The notes: generated by a model from the sequence alone, not told the origin. Shown: positions 26,114 through 34,534, counted from the stretch's first letter. The stretch is DNA of 64,000 nucleotides from Oscillospiraceae bacterium (GCA_009780435.1 WRAB01000006.1:51960-115959); one strand, 5' to 3'. Translations and numbers: made by a program.

Positions 26114-26884
26114 TCATTGCACATTTGCAGCTATGATTTCATTTAGGCCGACATGTCTGTTCCGAAACCTTGCGGTGCTTTTTTCACCTTTTAAGCGTAT
26201 GGCATTTTGCGGACATAAATGCGTACACGCAAGGCAAAACTCACAGTTGTTCGAATAGTTCGGCTGATCCTCGACTACGATATTCCCCATTGGGCAAACT
26301 TTTCCGCAGACGCCGCAGGAATTGCAATCACTGGTGATTGAGAATTTTTTTGCAGAGCCATTCATTGTCCGTTTTCCCAGAGGAGACACGGATGCGGCTG
26401 AAAGCCCGGAAGAGATCACTTTGGCCAAAGCGCCTTTATATAATAAGACATTTTTACGGCTGTCAATATCTTGGATGACTTGATTGATCGCCTGTTCAAT
26501 GTCCACATCTTGTTTCATTTTCAACTGCCTCTCGACTTCATAGCCCGGCAAATAATTATCCACCATATCTATTTCGTTGGAATAGTTTAGGGTGACACCT
26601 CTGCTCGCCAACAGTTTTTGCATCATGGAGACCGCAGCCATAGGCCGGTCTCCATAGGTCATAACAGCAAAGACGTATTCCGCATGGATGTTTACTTGAT
26701 TGAGATAACTGCGCACGGGACGTGGAACATCGAATCCATAGATGGGTACGACAATTCCGACGGTATCAGCAGATATTTCATAGTTGTTATCCCTTATCAA
26801 CTGGGGAATTGATAAAAGTTCGCCCCCGATTCGTTTTGCGACATACAGGGAATTTCCCGTCGATGTAAAATACAGAACTTTCAT
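26114..26884 (-). CDS. EFR1-type flavodoxin/4Fe-4S ferredoxin fusion
   Basis: The N-terminal part (1-155) is a flavodoxin-like domain opening with KVLYFTSTGNSLYVAKRI, the FMN phosphate loop. The C-terminal part carries two 4Fe-4S ferredoxin motifs, CNSCGVCGKVCP and CEFCLACTHLCP. The arrangement matches EFR1-family ferrodoxins, presumed to move electrons in anaerobes; partners are unknown. The ATG at 26884 is preferred over one four codons earlier, because AAAGGA lies directly against the earlier codon. The gene is AT-richer than the core genes around it. Confidence 0.85.
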   Translation of the reverse strand: MKVLYFTSTGNSLYVAKRIGGELLSIPQLIRDNNYEISADTVGIVVPIYGFDVPRPVRSYLNQVNIHAEYVFAVMTYGDRPMAAVSMMQKLLASRGVTLNYSNEIDMVDNYLPGYEVERQLKMKQDVDIEQAINQVIQDIDSRKNVLLYKGALAKVISSGLSAASVSPLGKRTMNGSAKKFSITSDCNSCGVCGKVCPMGNIVVEDQPNYSNNCEFCLACTHLCPQNAIRLKGEKSTARFRNRHVGLNEIIAANVQ

Positions 26885-26938
26885 TGTAAAGTCCATTCCT
26901 TTCGCTAACGTCTTTATGAATTGCGTGGTATGGTACTA

Positions 26939-26967
26939 ATTATAACAGCAACTTTCATTGTGTTCAA
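26939..26967 (-). promoter_or_regulatory. Sigma-A type promoter of the EFR1-type gene
   Basis: On the minus strand TTGAAC (26967-26962) and TATAAT (26944-26939) are separated by 17 bases. Confidence 0.75.
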
Positions 26968-26999
26968 CATTGGGAAAGAAAATCAAGACGAATGCACAA

Positions 27000-27023
27000 G
27001 GGCGCAGCGGAATCGCTGCGCCC
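27000..27023 (-). terminator. GC-rich hairpin after mazF
   Basis: GGGCGCAGCG (27000-27009) pairs with CGCTGCGCCC (27014-27023) around a GAAT loop. It lies 27 bases past the mazF stop. The T-tract on the minus strand is poor, so termination is likely but not certain. Confidence 0.5.
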
Positions 27024-27049
27024 TGCACGATTTGTGCCAAAAAGTCCGT

Positions 27050-27406
27050 TCAATCCTCCGCCAGCCCGAAGCTGACGGCGATGGCGTTGTCTACCCGATC
27101 CATGAGTCCAATGTCCAGCTTGCCCATGCGCTCTTTCAGCCGCCGTTTGTCAATGGTGCGGATCTGCTCTAGCAGAACCACAGAATCCCGTGTCAGCCCG
27201 TAGCTCTTCGCCTCCAACTCGATGTGGGTCGGCAGCCTGGCCTTGGCGGTCTGGCTGGTGATGGCGGCGGCGATGACCGTGGGACTGTGCTTATTTCCCG
27301 TGTCATTCTGGACAATTAACACCGGACGCATCCCGCCCTGTTCACTGCCTACCACGGGGCTGAGATCGGCATAGTAGATGTCTCCACGTCGAATACCGTT
27401 ACTCAA
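27050..27406 (-). CDS. mazF: MazF/EndoA-family endoribonuclease
   Basis: The PemK/MazF toxin cleaves mRNA at short single-stranded sites. Typical Firmicutes EndoA features are visible: [44 protein letters not shown] and a C-terminal RTIDKRRL. Position downstream of alr matches Bacillus alr-ndoAI-ndoA, but the antitoxin gene normally between them is absent. The start is uncertain: TTG at 27406 (used) or GTG at 27415, both with GGAG just upstream. Confidence 0.88.
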   Translation of the reverse strand: MSNGIRRGDIYYADLSPVVGSEQGGMRPVLIVQNDTGNKHSPTVIAAAITSQTAKARLPTHIELEAKSYGLTRDSVVLLEQIRTIDKRRLKERMGKLDIGLMDRVDNAIAVSFGLAED

Positions 27407-27548
27407 AACGCTCACGCTCCGATGAAAGAAGATTTGCCCGGTCACGGTTGATCTTACAAAATATGTAACCGGACTACTTTCATTCTTCCATAGAGGGCAA
27501 AAAAATATACCTTGCTCTCAAATGAATTTTTGAGGGGTGTGTTATTTT

Positions 27549-27626
27549 GTAGGGCATGGCTCCCTCGACACGCCGTTTTTACAACGCAGTGCGGGGAGAC
27601 GGCGCACCGAGGGCGTTGCGCCCTAC
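27549..27626. repeat. Intergenic inverted-repeat element between alr and mazF
   Basis: GTAGGGCATGGCTCCCTCG at the left is mirrored by CGAGGGCGTTGCGCCCTAC at the right, enclosing a GC-rich core. It fills the gap where an antitoxin gene would be expected. No ORF of credible coding quality lies in 27446-27676 on either strand. Confidence 0.6.
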
Positions 27627-27676
27627 GGGTTGCCCCTCACTTCAGTATATTCAAAGAAGCCTAGATGTGGCGTGTC

Positions 27677-28795
27677 CTAGAGGTACAGCCGGGGTACTCG
27701 AGGCGATACGGCGCAGAGCAGTTCATAGGAAATTGTCCCGGCCAAAGCGGCGTGTTCGTCTACAGATAGGGTTTTGCCGCCGTCTTGGCCGAAAATCGTA
27801 ACGGGATCGCCCACGGAAAGTTTTTCAATAGCCGACACGTCCAGCATACACGCATCCATGCAGATGCGCCCTACCTGGCGTACCCGTTGACCGTGGAGAA
27901 GCATCTCCATCTTGCCCGACAGGGTCCGGTGGAGTCCGTCGGCGTACCCCGCCGGGATCACGGCGATCATCTGGTCTGCCACGGTCTCATAAGTTCTGCC
28001 GTAGCTGATGGATTCCCCCTTACCAAACTGCCGCACTTGGATGATCCGGGTTTTCAAATCCATAGCGGGCCGCAAATCCGCCCGGATGAGCGGTGGGTTG
28101 GGGGAGAGGCCGTAGAGGGCGATGCCGGGGCGGATCATATTCAGGTATGTGGCGGGCAGACGCAATGCGCCGCCGCTGTTGGCCGCATGGCGCAGGGGAA
28201 ATGTCTGTCCCCACTGCCCTTCCAGCCAATCCGCCGCCCGGGTAAAATAGGCTGTCTGCTCCAGTGTATAAGCGTCGTCCTCGTCGGCCACGGAGAAGTG
28301 GGTGAAGATGCCCTGGACATCGAGATGGGGCAGATGCATAGCCGCCAGAGCGTCTGTAGGTTCCTGTCCACGGGCGGCAAAACCCAGACGGCCCATGCCC
28401 GTATCCAGTTTGATGTGGACGGACAGAGTGCGGCCTGTCCCCGCCAGCGCATGGCTCATAGCCTGGGCGGTCTCCAGAGAGAACACGGCCTGGGTGATCC
28501 CCCGGTCAGCCATGAGAGCGGCGTCGCCGGGATTCGTGTAGCTAAAGACCAAGAGGGGGAGCGATATCCCGTTGTCTCGGAGGGCCAAGGCCTCCGAGAG
28601 ACAGGTCACCGCCAAATAGTCACAGCCCAAGTCAGCCAGCAGACGTGATACAGGGACGGCCCCGTGGCCGTAGGCGTCGGCTTTCACCGGGGCCAAGATG
28701 TGGCAATTATCCGGTGTGAGGGAGCGGAGCAGACTGTAATTGTGGGCGATCCGGTCTAAATGGATTTCCGCCCAGGTTCTATCTGTTGTGTACAC
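27677..28795 (-). CDS. alr: Alanine racemase
   Basis: Alr interconverts L- and D-alanine for peptidoglycan. The 372-residue fold type III PLP enzyme has the PLP-lysine motif KADAYGHG at about residues 38-45, the RIG-like DTGMGRLGF, IRPGIALYG and the C-terminal AGYADG segment near the catalytic Tyr. The order nnr, lipoprotein, alr, mazF on the minus strand mirrors Bacillus ydcC-alr-ndoA. A CCCCGCC-type hairpin lies just upstream. Confidence 0.95.
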   Translation of the reverse strand: MYTTDRTWAEIHLDRIAHNYSLLRSLTPDNCHILAPVKADAYGHGAVPVSRLLADLGCDYLAVTCLSEALALRDNGISLPLLVFSYTNPGDAALMADRGITQAVFSLETAQAMSHALAGTGRTLSVHIKLDTGMGRLGFAARGQEPTDALAAMHLPHLDVQGIFTHFSVADEDDAYTLEQTAYFTRAADWLEGQWGQTFPLRHAANSGGALRLPATYLNMIRPGIALYGLSPNPPLIRADLRPAMDLKTRIIQVRQFGKGESISYGRTYETVADQMIAVIPAGYADGLHRTLSGKMEMLLHGQRVRQVGRICMDACMLDVSAIEKLSVGDPVTIFGQDGGKTLSVDEHAALAGTISYELLCAVSPRVPRLYL

Positions 28796-28843
28796 GTATA
28801 ATCAGTCCTTAAAGTGGGATTTTTGAGGCATGTAGTTTAATTT

Positions 28844-28876
28844 CATGTTTTTCCCCAACCCAGGCGGGGAAAATGT
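28844..28876. repeat. Hairpin of the CCCCGCC family, variant loop
   Basis: TTTTCCCC (28849-28856) pairs with GGGGAAAA (28866-28873) around AACCCAGGC. On the minus strand the core reads CCCCGCCTGGGTTGGGG, matching the hairpin at 56471-56496. Confidence 0.6.
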
Positions 28877-28887
28877 AGCTTTCAGAA

Positions 28888-29457
28888 TCAAGAGAATAAC
28901 GGACTGCCCTCGAAGATACAGGTGATGACCACAAACCCGTCGGCGATAATTTCCGCCTGGACGGGAATCCCCGTCGCCCGGTCAAATCGGGTGATATGTA
29001 GGGCGTTGTCGGAAATATGGGAAGTCATAGTCACGACGGCGATGTCCTGAAACGTCTCATAGTGGGCCTCGACGACGAATCCCTCCCGCCACTGGTGGGC
29101 GATGAGGGGGAGGGCGGCCAGGGGACTCAATCCGTCCGCTGTCAGAGGCCCCGTGTCCAACACGGCGCCCTCGTAGCGGAGGACGGTGCCGCTCTCGGAT
29201 ATACCGATCTGGATTCCGGCCAGGATCTCAGGCGCCAAGACCTCCAGGGTATCCGCCCCGGAGTCGAAGCGGAGCGTAAACTGATGGACACGATCCCCGT
29301 AATCGGCGGTGATATGGGCGGAAAAGCGCTGGGTGGAGGTCTGAAACCGCTCCTGAATCTCCTGTATGTGCGCACCGGCACTCTGTTGGGTGGAACAGGC
29401 GGCGAGGGAGAGCAGAGTAAGGGCGAATAAGAGCAACGTTGCCGGACGGCGTAGCAA
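28888..29457 (-). CDS. Putative lipoprotein, LolA/GerS-like
   Basis: A 189-residue lipoprotein: basic start (MLRRP), hydrophobic stretch and a lipobox LSLAAC with Cys21. The mature part has the pattern of LolA/LppX-like carriers (FSAHITADYGDRVHQFTLRFDSGADTLEVLAPEILAGI). The position between nnr and alr matches B. subtilis ydcC; clostridial germination protein GerS is of the same fold, but I cannot assign that role. TTG at 29457 is preferred because GAGGTGA lies six bases upstream; a TTG two codons earlier abuts it. Confidence 0.75.
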   Translation of the reverse strand: MLRRPATLLLFALTLLSLAACSTQQSAGAHIQEIQERFQTSTQRFSAHITADYGDRVHQFTLRFDSGADTLEVLAPEILAGIQIGISESGTVLRYEGAVLDTGPLTADGLSPLAALPLIAHQWREGFVVEAHYETFQDIAVVTMTSHISDNALHITRFDRATGIPVQAEIIADGFVVITCIFEGSPLFS

Positions 29458-29463
29458 AGCCAA

Positions 29464-30984
29464 TCACCTCACAATTTTTTTGAGGACCTCCGGCAATAAT
29501 TCCACCACATCCGATGGGAGCATACTGTACTGCCCCAGCTGGGCGGCGGCTAAATCTCCCGCCCGGCCGTGGGCCCAGACCGCCGTGTAGACGGCCCGCG
29601 GCAGGGGCAGTCCCTGGCCCACAAAGGCGGCAATCATACCGGCCAGCACGTCTCCGCTCCCGCCGGTGGCCATGCCCGGATTCCCCGTTGTATTGACGCA
29701 GACCGTGCCCTCCGGAAATGCGCTGATGGTCCCCGGACCCTTGCGCACGACTGTACAGCCTCGGCGAACGGCGAAAGCCCTGGCGGCCTCTAGCCGGCTG
29801 CCGGGGAATTGATCGCCGCCCAGCCGGGCGAATTCTACGTCGTGGGGGGTCAGGATCAGCGGGGCAGGTGCCTCGTCCAATACATGTATATGTCCGCTGA
29901 CAGCGTTTAGACCGTCGGCATCTACAATCACGGGAACTTGGGCGGCCCGGATCAGTTCTGCGACCAATTGCGCCGTCTCAGCGCTCTGCCCCATGCCGGG
30001 GCCAATGAGGACGGCGTCACAGCGGTTCATCCGCTCCAACAGGGCGGGGAAGGCCTGCATGTTCAGCTTGCCCTCGGTTGCGGGCAGGGGGAACGCCATG
30101 GCCTCTGTGGTGTTGGCGGCGGTGATGGCGTAGACGCTCTCCGGCACGCCGAGAAATACCAGGCCCGCACCGGCGCGCAGGGCCGCATTGGCGGCTAGGA
30201 TTAAAGCGCCCGTATACCCAACGGAGCCGCCGATGAATAGCAGTTTTCCGGCGTCTCCCTTGTGCATATCCTGTCGCCTGGCGGGGAGGGAGACATTGCC
30301 TTTTGTAATGAGATAACTCTGGCACTCAATCCGATTGATTAGATTCTGTGGAATACCAATGTCCACCACCTTGACACGCCCCGCGTGGAGCAGTCCGGCG
30401 CCCGCAAAGTTGCCGACCTTCGGCAGGGTGAACGTGACCGTATGGGCGGCCCGGACGGCTGTCCCTAAGACTTTGCCCGTATCGGCGGCGATGCCGGTGG
30501 CGATATCGGCGGCGACCACAGGCACGCCTAGACGGTTAATCTGCTCCACCGCCGCCAGGGGTTTGCCCCGGAGCGGCGCGTTTAATCCGATGCCGAAGAT
30601 GGCGTCAATAACGACCCCGCAAGCGGCGGCCCAGGTCTCCGCCTCCCGGAGTTCCGGGTCGAAGGATTCCACTTTGCCGCCCAGCTCTCCCAGACGGCGC
30701 TCCATCTCCCGCGTGTCCTCGGCCATCTTGTCCCGGCCACCCACGAGAAAGACTCGGAGTTCATAGCCCTCTTTGGCCAATAATACGGCGGCGGCCATGC
30801 CGTCCCCGCCGTTGTGACCACTGCCACAGTAAATCGCCGCCCGCCGATTCTCGCCCATGACCTCTTTTGCAATCTGGACAATATGGGCGGCAGCGCGCAT
30901 CATCAACGTGGAGGAGGGGATCCCCTCCTGGTAGATGGCCAGTTGATCCAATTCCCGCATCTGGGCGCTCGTTGCCAGTTTCAT
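29464..30984 (-). CDS. nnr: Bifunctional NAD(P)H-hydrate epimerase / ADP-dependent dehydratase
   Basis: This repair enzyme epimerises and dehydrates damaged NAD(P)H hydrates. The N-terminal YjeF epimerase half (1-215) has GSGHNGGDGMAAAVLLA and DAIFGIGLNAPLRG. The C-terminal ribokinase-like dehydratase half (about 225-500) has KGDAGKLLFIGGSVGYTGA, IGPGMGQS and NTTGNPGMATGGSGDVLAG. 506 residues is the usual length of the fusion. It heads the minus-strand run nnr-lipoprotein-alr-mazF; acpS, which often precedes it, is absent. Confidence 0.95.
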   Translation of the reverse strand: MKLATSAQMRELDQLAIYQEGIPSSTLMMRAAAHIVQIAKEVMGENRRAAIYCGSGHNGGDGMAAAVLLAKEGYELRVFLVGGRDKMAEDTREMERRLGELGGKVESFDPELREAETWAAACGVVIDAIFGIGLNAPLRGKPLAAVEQINRLGVPVVAADIATGIAADTGKVLGTAVRAAHTVTFTLPKVGNFAGAGLLHAGRVKVVDIGIPQNLINRIECQSYLITKGNVSLPARRQDMHKGDAGKLLFIGGSVGYTGALILAANAALRAGAGLVFLGVPESVYAITAANTTEAMAFPLPATEGKLNMQAFPALLERMNRCDAVLIGPGMGQSAETAQLVAELIRAAQVPVIVDADGLNAVSGHIHVLDEAPAPLILTPHDVEFARLGGDQFPGSRLEAARAFAVRRGCTVVRKGPGTISAFPEGTVCVNTTGNPGMATGGSGDVLAGMIAAFVGQGLPLPRAVYTAVWAHGRAGDLAAAQLGQYSMLPSDVVELLPEVLKKIVR

Positions 30985-31006
30985 GGGCGATTCCTCCCCG
31001 GTTTAA

Positions 31007-31423
31007 TTACCTGTTAATAATGGTATGATCTCTATTAAGTTCTAATAAGTCCCACAGATTGCCATACAAATCTTTAAACACGGCAACCGTACCATACGCC
31101 ACTTTTTGGGGCGCTCTGACAAACTCAATGCCTTTTACTAGCATCTCGTTGTAATCTCTCCAAAAATCATCTGTGTTCAGAAAAAGGAAAACGCGTCCTC
31201 CGGTCTGGGAGCCGATATAAGCTTCTTGTTCAGGATTTGAAGCTCTTGCCAAAAGCAATGTCGTGCCACTTGAGCCAGGAGGCGCCACTACAACCCATCT
31301 TTTATCTTGCTCTGGCTGATAAATGTCCTCTAACAGGACAAAATGAAGCTTTTCGGTGTAAAAATCAATTGCTTCATCGTAATCACGCACGACTAAGGCG
31401 ATGTGCGTTATGGATTGCTTCAT
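31007..31423 (-). CDS. VOC (glyoxalase/bleomycin resistance) superfamily protein
   Basis: A 138-residue single VOC module pair: ITHIALVVRDYDEAIDFYTEKLHF at the start and GTVAVFKDLYGNLWDLLEL near the end, giving His and Glu as likely metal ligands. GSSGTTLLLARASNPEQEAYIG lies between. Family members bind small molecules or act on them (glyoxalases, dioxygenases, antibiotic-binding proteins); the ligand is unknown. The sequence is AT-richer than its neighbours. It stands 22 bases upstream of nnr on the same strand, so they may share a transcript. Confidence 0.82.
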   Translation of the reverse strand: MKQSITHIALVVRDYDEAIDFYTEKLHFVLLEDIYQPEQDKRWVVVAPPGSSGTTLLLARASNPEQEAYIGSQTGGRVFLFLNTDDFWRDYNEMLVKGIEFVRAPQKVAYGTVAVFKDLYGNLWDLLELNRDHTIINR

Positions 31424-31567
31424 GGACAGTCCTCCTTGTATAAACGCTATTGCTCATCCCAAGCAAAACGAAAGGGCGCATAAAAGAATCCTACTGCGAA
31501 TTGTACCACACGGGCGGCGTAAAGTCTACTTTTGACAATGGGTGGAAATCGCCAAACCCCACGGGCA

Positions 31568-31596
31568 TTGACAGGGGGCGCAAAATGTATTACACT
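31568..31596 (+). promoter_or_regulatory. Sigma-A type promoter of the 95-residue protein gene
   Basis: TTGACA at 31568-31573 and TACACT at 31591-31596 are 17 bases apart, so the leader to the ATG at 31620 is under 20 bases and contains only the ribosome binding site. Confidence 0.7.
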
Positions 31597-31619
31597 TGAT
31601 CCCAGAAGGAAGTGAAATC

Positions 31620-31907
31620 ATGGCAAAAAAGCAAAAGCCCCTGACGTACAAAGGGCATCCGCTCCGGCGGAAAGACAATTTGATCTACTTCGGCAGCATG
31701 GCGGATAAGTACATTGTCATGTTGCAGATTTTAGACATCAAAAAAGTGGAAGACATGGACGTGGCGACAAAAGTTTCCATCCAACTCCAACTCACGGATC
31801 CGGATCTAAAAAGCCGGGATCGGGTTGTAAAGAAGAGCGAGAAAGACAGCCTCTACGTGGCTATGGACGTGGCCTCCGTATGGCTGGAACGGGCGCTGGC
31901 GATGTAG
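31620..31907 (+). CDS. Small conserved-looking protein of unknown function
   Basis: A 95-residue, soluble, charged protein: basic start (AKKQKPLTYKGHPLRRKDN), then YFGSMADKYIVMLQIL, IKKVEDMDVATKVSIQLQLTDPDL and a helical end. ATG at 31620 has AGAAGGAAGTG upstream. It has its own promoter and terminator, so it is almost certainly a real gene. Similar short proteins are common in Clostridia; I know of no assigned role. Confidence 0.7.
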   Translation: MAKKQKPLTYKGHPLRRKDNLIYFGSMADKYIVMLQILDIKKVEDMDVATKVSIQLQLTDPDLKSRDRVVKKSEKDSLYVAMDVASVWLERALAM

Positions 31908-31927
31908 TCACGGCAGAGACAAGAGAG

Positions 31928-31964
31928 AAAAACAGAGATGACGAGCGGTCATCTCTGTTTTTTG
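31928..31964. terminator. Bidirectional terminator
   Basis: AACAGAGATGAC (31931-31942) pairs with GTCATCTCTGTT (31948-31959), flanked by an A-run and T-run. It separates the plus-strand small gene from the converging TipAS gene. Confidence 0.85.
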
Positions 31965-31975
31965 CTATGTCCTCA

Positions 31976-32392
31976 TTATTTCGCATAGATCAAAACCGCA
32001 TCCCGCAGAAACACGGCACAGCCGGGGGCGATCTTGTCGTAGTGTGCAGTAAAACGCGGGTCGTCAACGTACATCTGCGTCACGCCGCGGTGGGCCGCCT
32101 CGCTGTAGGATTCCCAAAAGTAACAGAGCCATTGCTTATGCAAATCACAGGCCTTTTGCGCCAGTTCGCTCGCCGGGTCACCCTGTTCAAATGCCGCTTT
32201 TAGCATTTCATTGAGGCCTTGCGATAGATGCTCGACTTCAGTGTACTGCTCTTTTGTCATATCCTTCATTCTGACATGGGAGCGGTCAACGGCATCATCG
32301 CCGTATTTGGCGCGGATTTCGCCGCCGTACTGTGCTTCATTTTTGTCGATCAGATTCTGCTTGAAGCCCTCAAATTTTTCACGATCTGACAT
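31976..32392 (-). CDS. TipAS antibiotic-recognition domain protein
   Basis: A 138-residue stand-alone TipAS domain: EKFEGFKQNLIDKNEAQYGGEIRAKYGDDAV, then helices ending in DPRFTAHYDKIAPGCAVFLRDAVLIYAK. In TipA this domain traps thiopeptide antibiotics below a MerR head; here the MerR part is missing, so it may sequester a drug or serve another role. The ATG at 32392 (GGAGA upstream) lies inside the DUF1905 gene, overlapping it by 43 bases. Confidence 0.82.
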   Translation of the reverse strand: MSDREKFEGFKQNLIDKNEAQYGGEIRAKYGDDAVDRSHVRMKDMTKEQYTEVEHLSQGLNEMLKAAFEQGDPASELAQKACDLHKQWLCYFWESYSEAAHRGVTQMYVDDPRFTAHYDKIAPGCAVFLRDAVLIYAK

Positions 32393-32685
32393 GGTGTGTT
32401 CTCCTCTCGTACCGTCACTCGCACAGTATCGCCGGATTGTTTGCCAATCTTCTCCCGAATCTCTTTTAAAACCCCGATGATATAGCAAATCGAGCCGTCG
32501 GCATTTTTCACGCCCATATTGACAATGCTACCATCATAGGGTACACCGTCAAAGGTGGCGTGGACTTTTACTCGGCCTTTGCCAAACTCCGCCCGGATAT
32601 CATAGGGGAACGGCACATACGCCCCGCCCTTGCCGATGCCGGAGGATTGGATTACAGCGTCGTACTCGTAGATTTTTTCGTTCAT
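32350..32685 (-). CDS. DUF1905 family protein
   Basis: A 111-residue small beta-barrel-like protein: YEYDAVIQ, GGAYVPFPYDIRAEFGKGRVKVHATFDGVPYDGSIVNMG, GVLKEIREKIGKQSGDTVRVTVRE. DUF1905 proteins are common in Firmicutes and are often paired with DUF5655/YdhG-like or stress genes; the function is not known. It overlaps the ASCH gene by ATGA and the TipAS gene by 43 bases, pointing to translational coupling of the three. Confidence 0.85.
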   Translation of the reverse strand: MNEKIYEYDAVIQSSGIGKGGAYVPFPYDIRAEFGKGRVKVHATFDGVPYDGSIVNMGVKNADGSICYIIGVLKEIREKIGKQSGDTVRVTVREENTPCQIVKNLRASSRI

Positions 32686-33152
32686 TTCGGGACGCCTCCG
32701 CTTTGCACTACGTCGACTAGCTCAAACCGCTCACAAACCAGTAGCATGTCCTCGGAAAATTCCAGACCGTGCTCTGCCAATTCGATTGAGAAAACCTTCT
32801 GATGACAATCCCACCAGTATTGATAACTCAAATCCCCCTCGCCCTCTGCCATGGCGTGTTCCACAGAGATCTCATTCATGGGCAAAACTTGCACAGCAAC
32901 AGTTTTGATCATCGCCACGGGCTCATTCCGGCTGTTTAAGATCACGGTATATAAGCCGACAGCGGGGAGGGGGTCGTTTTCTATTTCATACAGTACATGT
33001 GCGCTGCATGTGGCCGTTTTCCTACCCGCGATAATTAACTGCGCCAACTCATCGGCATGTTCTTCAAAGCCAAACTGCTCGGCGATGACAGACTGGGGCG
33101 GTGTTTTGCCCGCCCAATAGGTATTCCAATAGCTTTGTGCTTTTTCGTTCAT
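32682..33152 (-). CDS. ASCH domain protein
   Basis: A 156-residue protein of the ASCH (PUA-like) superfamily, RNA- or nucleotide-binding: SYWNTYWAGKTPPQSVIAEQFGF, LIIAGRKTATCSAHVLYE, then VGLYTVILNSRNEPVAMIKT and HQKVFS. Members of this subgroup include YqfB-like amidohydrolases acting on modified cytidine. ATG at 33152 has AAGGAGG upstream; a longer reading would run into the lipoprotein gene. A 67-bp remnant of the same 5' end lies at 34460-34526. Confidence 0.85.
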   Translation of the reverse strand: MNEKAQSYWNTYWAGKTPPQSVIAEQFGFEEHADELAQLIIAGRKTATCSAHVLYEIENDPLPAVGLYTVILNSRNEPVAMIKTVAVQVLPMNEISVEHAMAEGEGDLSYQYWWDCHQKVFSIELAEHGLEFSEDMLLVCERFELVDVVQSGGVPK

Positions 33153-33166
33153 TTCGTGGTGCCTCC

Positions 33167-34402
33167 TTAGAAAGGTCTGTTGAATAAAACACTTCCATCT
33201 ATAAAGAGTATACTTCTCGGAAATGGTGTCCAAAAAAAATCTATAATACTCTCATTTAAGTCTTTGGTCCAATAGTCAGAGAAATGGATGATGTCTGTAA
33301 TCCGTCTCTCACCTACCACAGTATGCGTAAACGGTTCAGGGCTATCAAAACGATTGACGGAAAACCCTATGGTGTAATCAGCTATAAACTCAATTTCAGT
33401 TTCGGACCTTATAGTATAAGTGATGTATATATTTTGATTTCCATCATGGTATATGCGTTCAAAGCGGATATGATAGACATTGTCGTATCGGTCACTGTGT
33501 TCTTCAAATTGGGGGTTGGGCAATCGAATTCCAATTTTTTCATTATCGATCTCGGGTTCGCCAGGAGAAACGCATACTTTGTTCAAGGAAAAGTTGAAAC
33601 TACCAAGAGTTCCATTTCCAAAAATAAGACTGAAGCGGCGGGTATAGATGTGCGCCCGTCCATTTTCGTCCGGGGTTTCAACTGTTTCGGTAAAATAAAC
33701 GGTTGCCCGTGCAGACTCTAAATCTGCATTTTCAACCATTCCATGCCATGTGTGAAAGCGGATCCCAATTGACTTGGTATTATCGTTATTTGATATGCTA
33801 AAATCCGGTGCATAGACGTCACTCTCCCAGGCATGTTGTTTACCAGATTCAGCTTCCACGGGATTGTATCCTTCAATAAGGCCAAACGCCTCCAGGACGG
33901 AACGGAAACTATCACTGCGCCTTATATTTTCAGGAAAAATAACGCCGGAGACATCAGATGAAATATGAACAGAAAAAAACATTTCGGCACAGCAATCATT
34001 ATGTTCTGTTGAATACCTGGCTGTGTTGTTCCAATCACCAAATGCGTATGCAATACTATGAAAACCTGTTTGGACATAAAGAGGGCCCATTTGGTAAATG
34101 GACATTCCATTTTCGAAAATGATTGCCCGCAGGGTGTTTTTGAAATCGTATTCGTCCATGCCAGGGGTCATGGACAGGCGGTCAAGGGATGCTGAAAAGG
34201 CGTCGAAAATGTCATCTGCAACGACTGGGGCGTCCGGGAGATGAATGATTCCATTTTCGTAAGAGCTGAAATTCGGGTTGCGGCAGAGCAAGCAGTCGCA
34301 ATCAGATGCAGTGTACCCCATCAGATCATAACTGGATGCGTTGCATCCGGCAAAAGCAATAAAAAGTATACAGATTAGGAATAATAAAAACATTCTTTTC
34401 AT
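33167..34402 (-). CDS. Predicted lipoprotein of unknown function
   Basis: A 411-residue secreted protein with a basic start (MKRMF), hydrophobic core and lipobox FIAFAGC (Cys about residue 19). The mature part is beta-rich and shows no catalytic motif I recognise; a CDCLLC cluster lies soon after the lipobox. Composition is AT-rich, unlike the flanking core genes. The start is chosen at the ATG after GAGGAGCG, which leaves the signal peptide at the N-terminus. It lies between the ASCH gene and a remnant of the same gene, suggesting insertion by a duplication event. Confidence 0.72.
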   Translation of the reverse strand: MKRMFLLFLICILFIAFAGCNASSYDLMGYTASDCDCLLCRNPNFSSYENGIIHLPDAPVVADDIFDAFSASLDRLSMTPGMDEYDFKNTLRAIIFENGMSIYQMGPLYVQTGFHSIAYAFGDWNNTARYSTEHNDCCAEMFFSVHISSDVSGVIFPENIRRSDSFRSVLEAFGLIEGYNPVEAESGKQHAWESDVYAPDFSISNNDNTKSIGIRFHTWHGMVENADLESARATVYFTETVETPDENGRAHIYTRRFSLIFGNGTLGSFNFSLNKVCVSPGEPEIDNEKIGIRLPNPQFEEHSDRYDNVYHIRFERIYHDGNQNIYITYTIRSETEIEFIADYTIGFSVNRFDSPEPFTHTVVGERRITDIIHFSDYWTKDLNESIIDFFWTPFPRSILFIDGSVLFNRPF

Positions 34403-34459
34403 CTGCTGCGCTCCTCGTGCGCAATAATTGCGCTCGCTTTTATCCAATATAAGTCCAGA

Positions 34460-34526
34460 TCGGCGATGATCGACTGGGGCGGCTCTTTCCTCGCCCAATA
34501 GGTATTCCAATATGCTTGCGCTTTTC
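34460..34526 (-). pseudogene. Remnant of an ASCH-domain gene (5' part)
   Basis: On the minus strand this segment reads KAQAYWNTYWARKEPPQSII, closely matching KAQSYWNTYWAGKTPPQSVI of the intact ASCH gene at 32682-33152. It has no start codon and the frame diverges into unrelated sequence after about 22 residues. It lies between the ECF S-component gene and the lipoprotein gene. Confidence 0.75.
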
Positions 34527-34534
34527 CTGGGATG

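Noticed and set aside
27785..28648. 287-residue plus-strand frame opposite alr
   Set aside because: Shadow of alanine racemase; the long length reflects GC-rich codon bias.
33284..33721. Plus-strand frame inside the lipoprotein gene
   Set aside because: No ribosome site, and the minus-strand frame has a signal peptide and lipobox.
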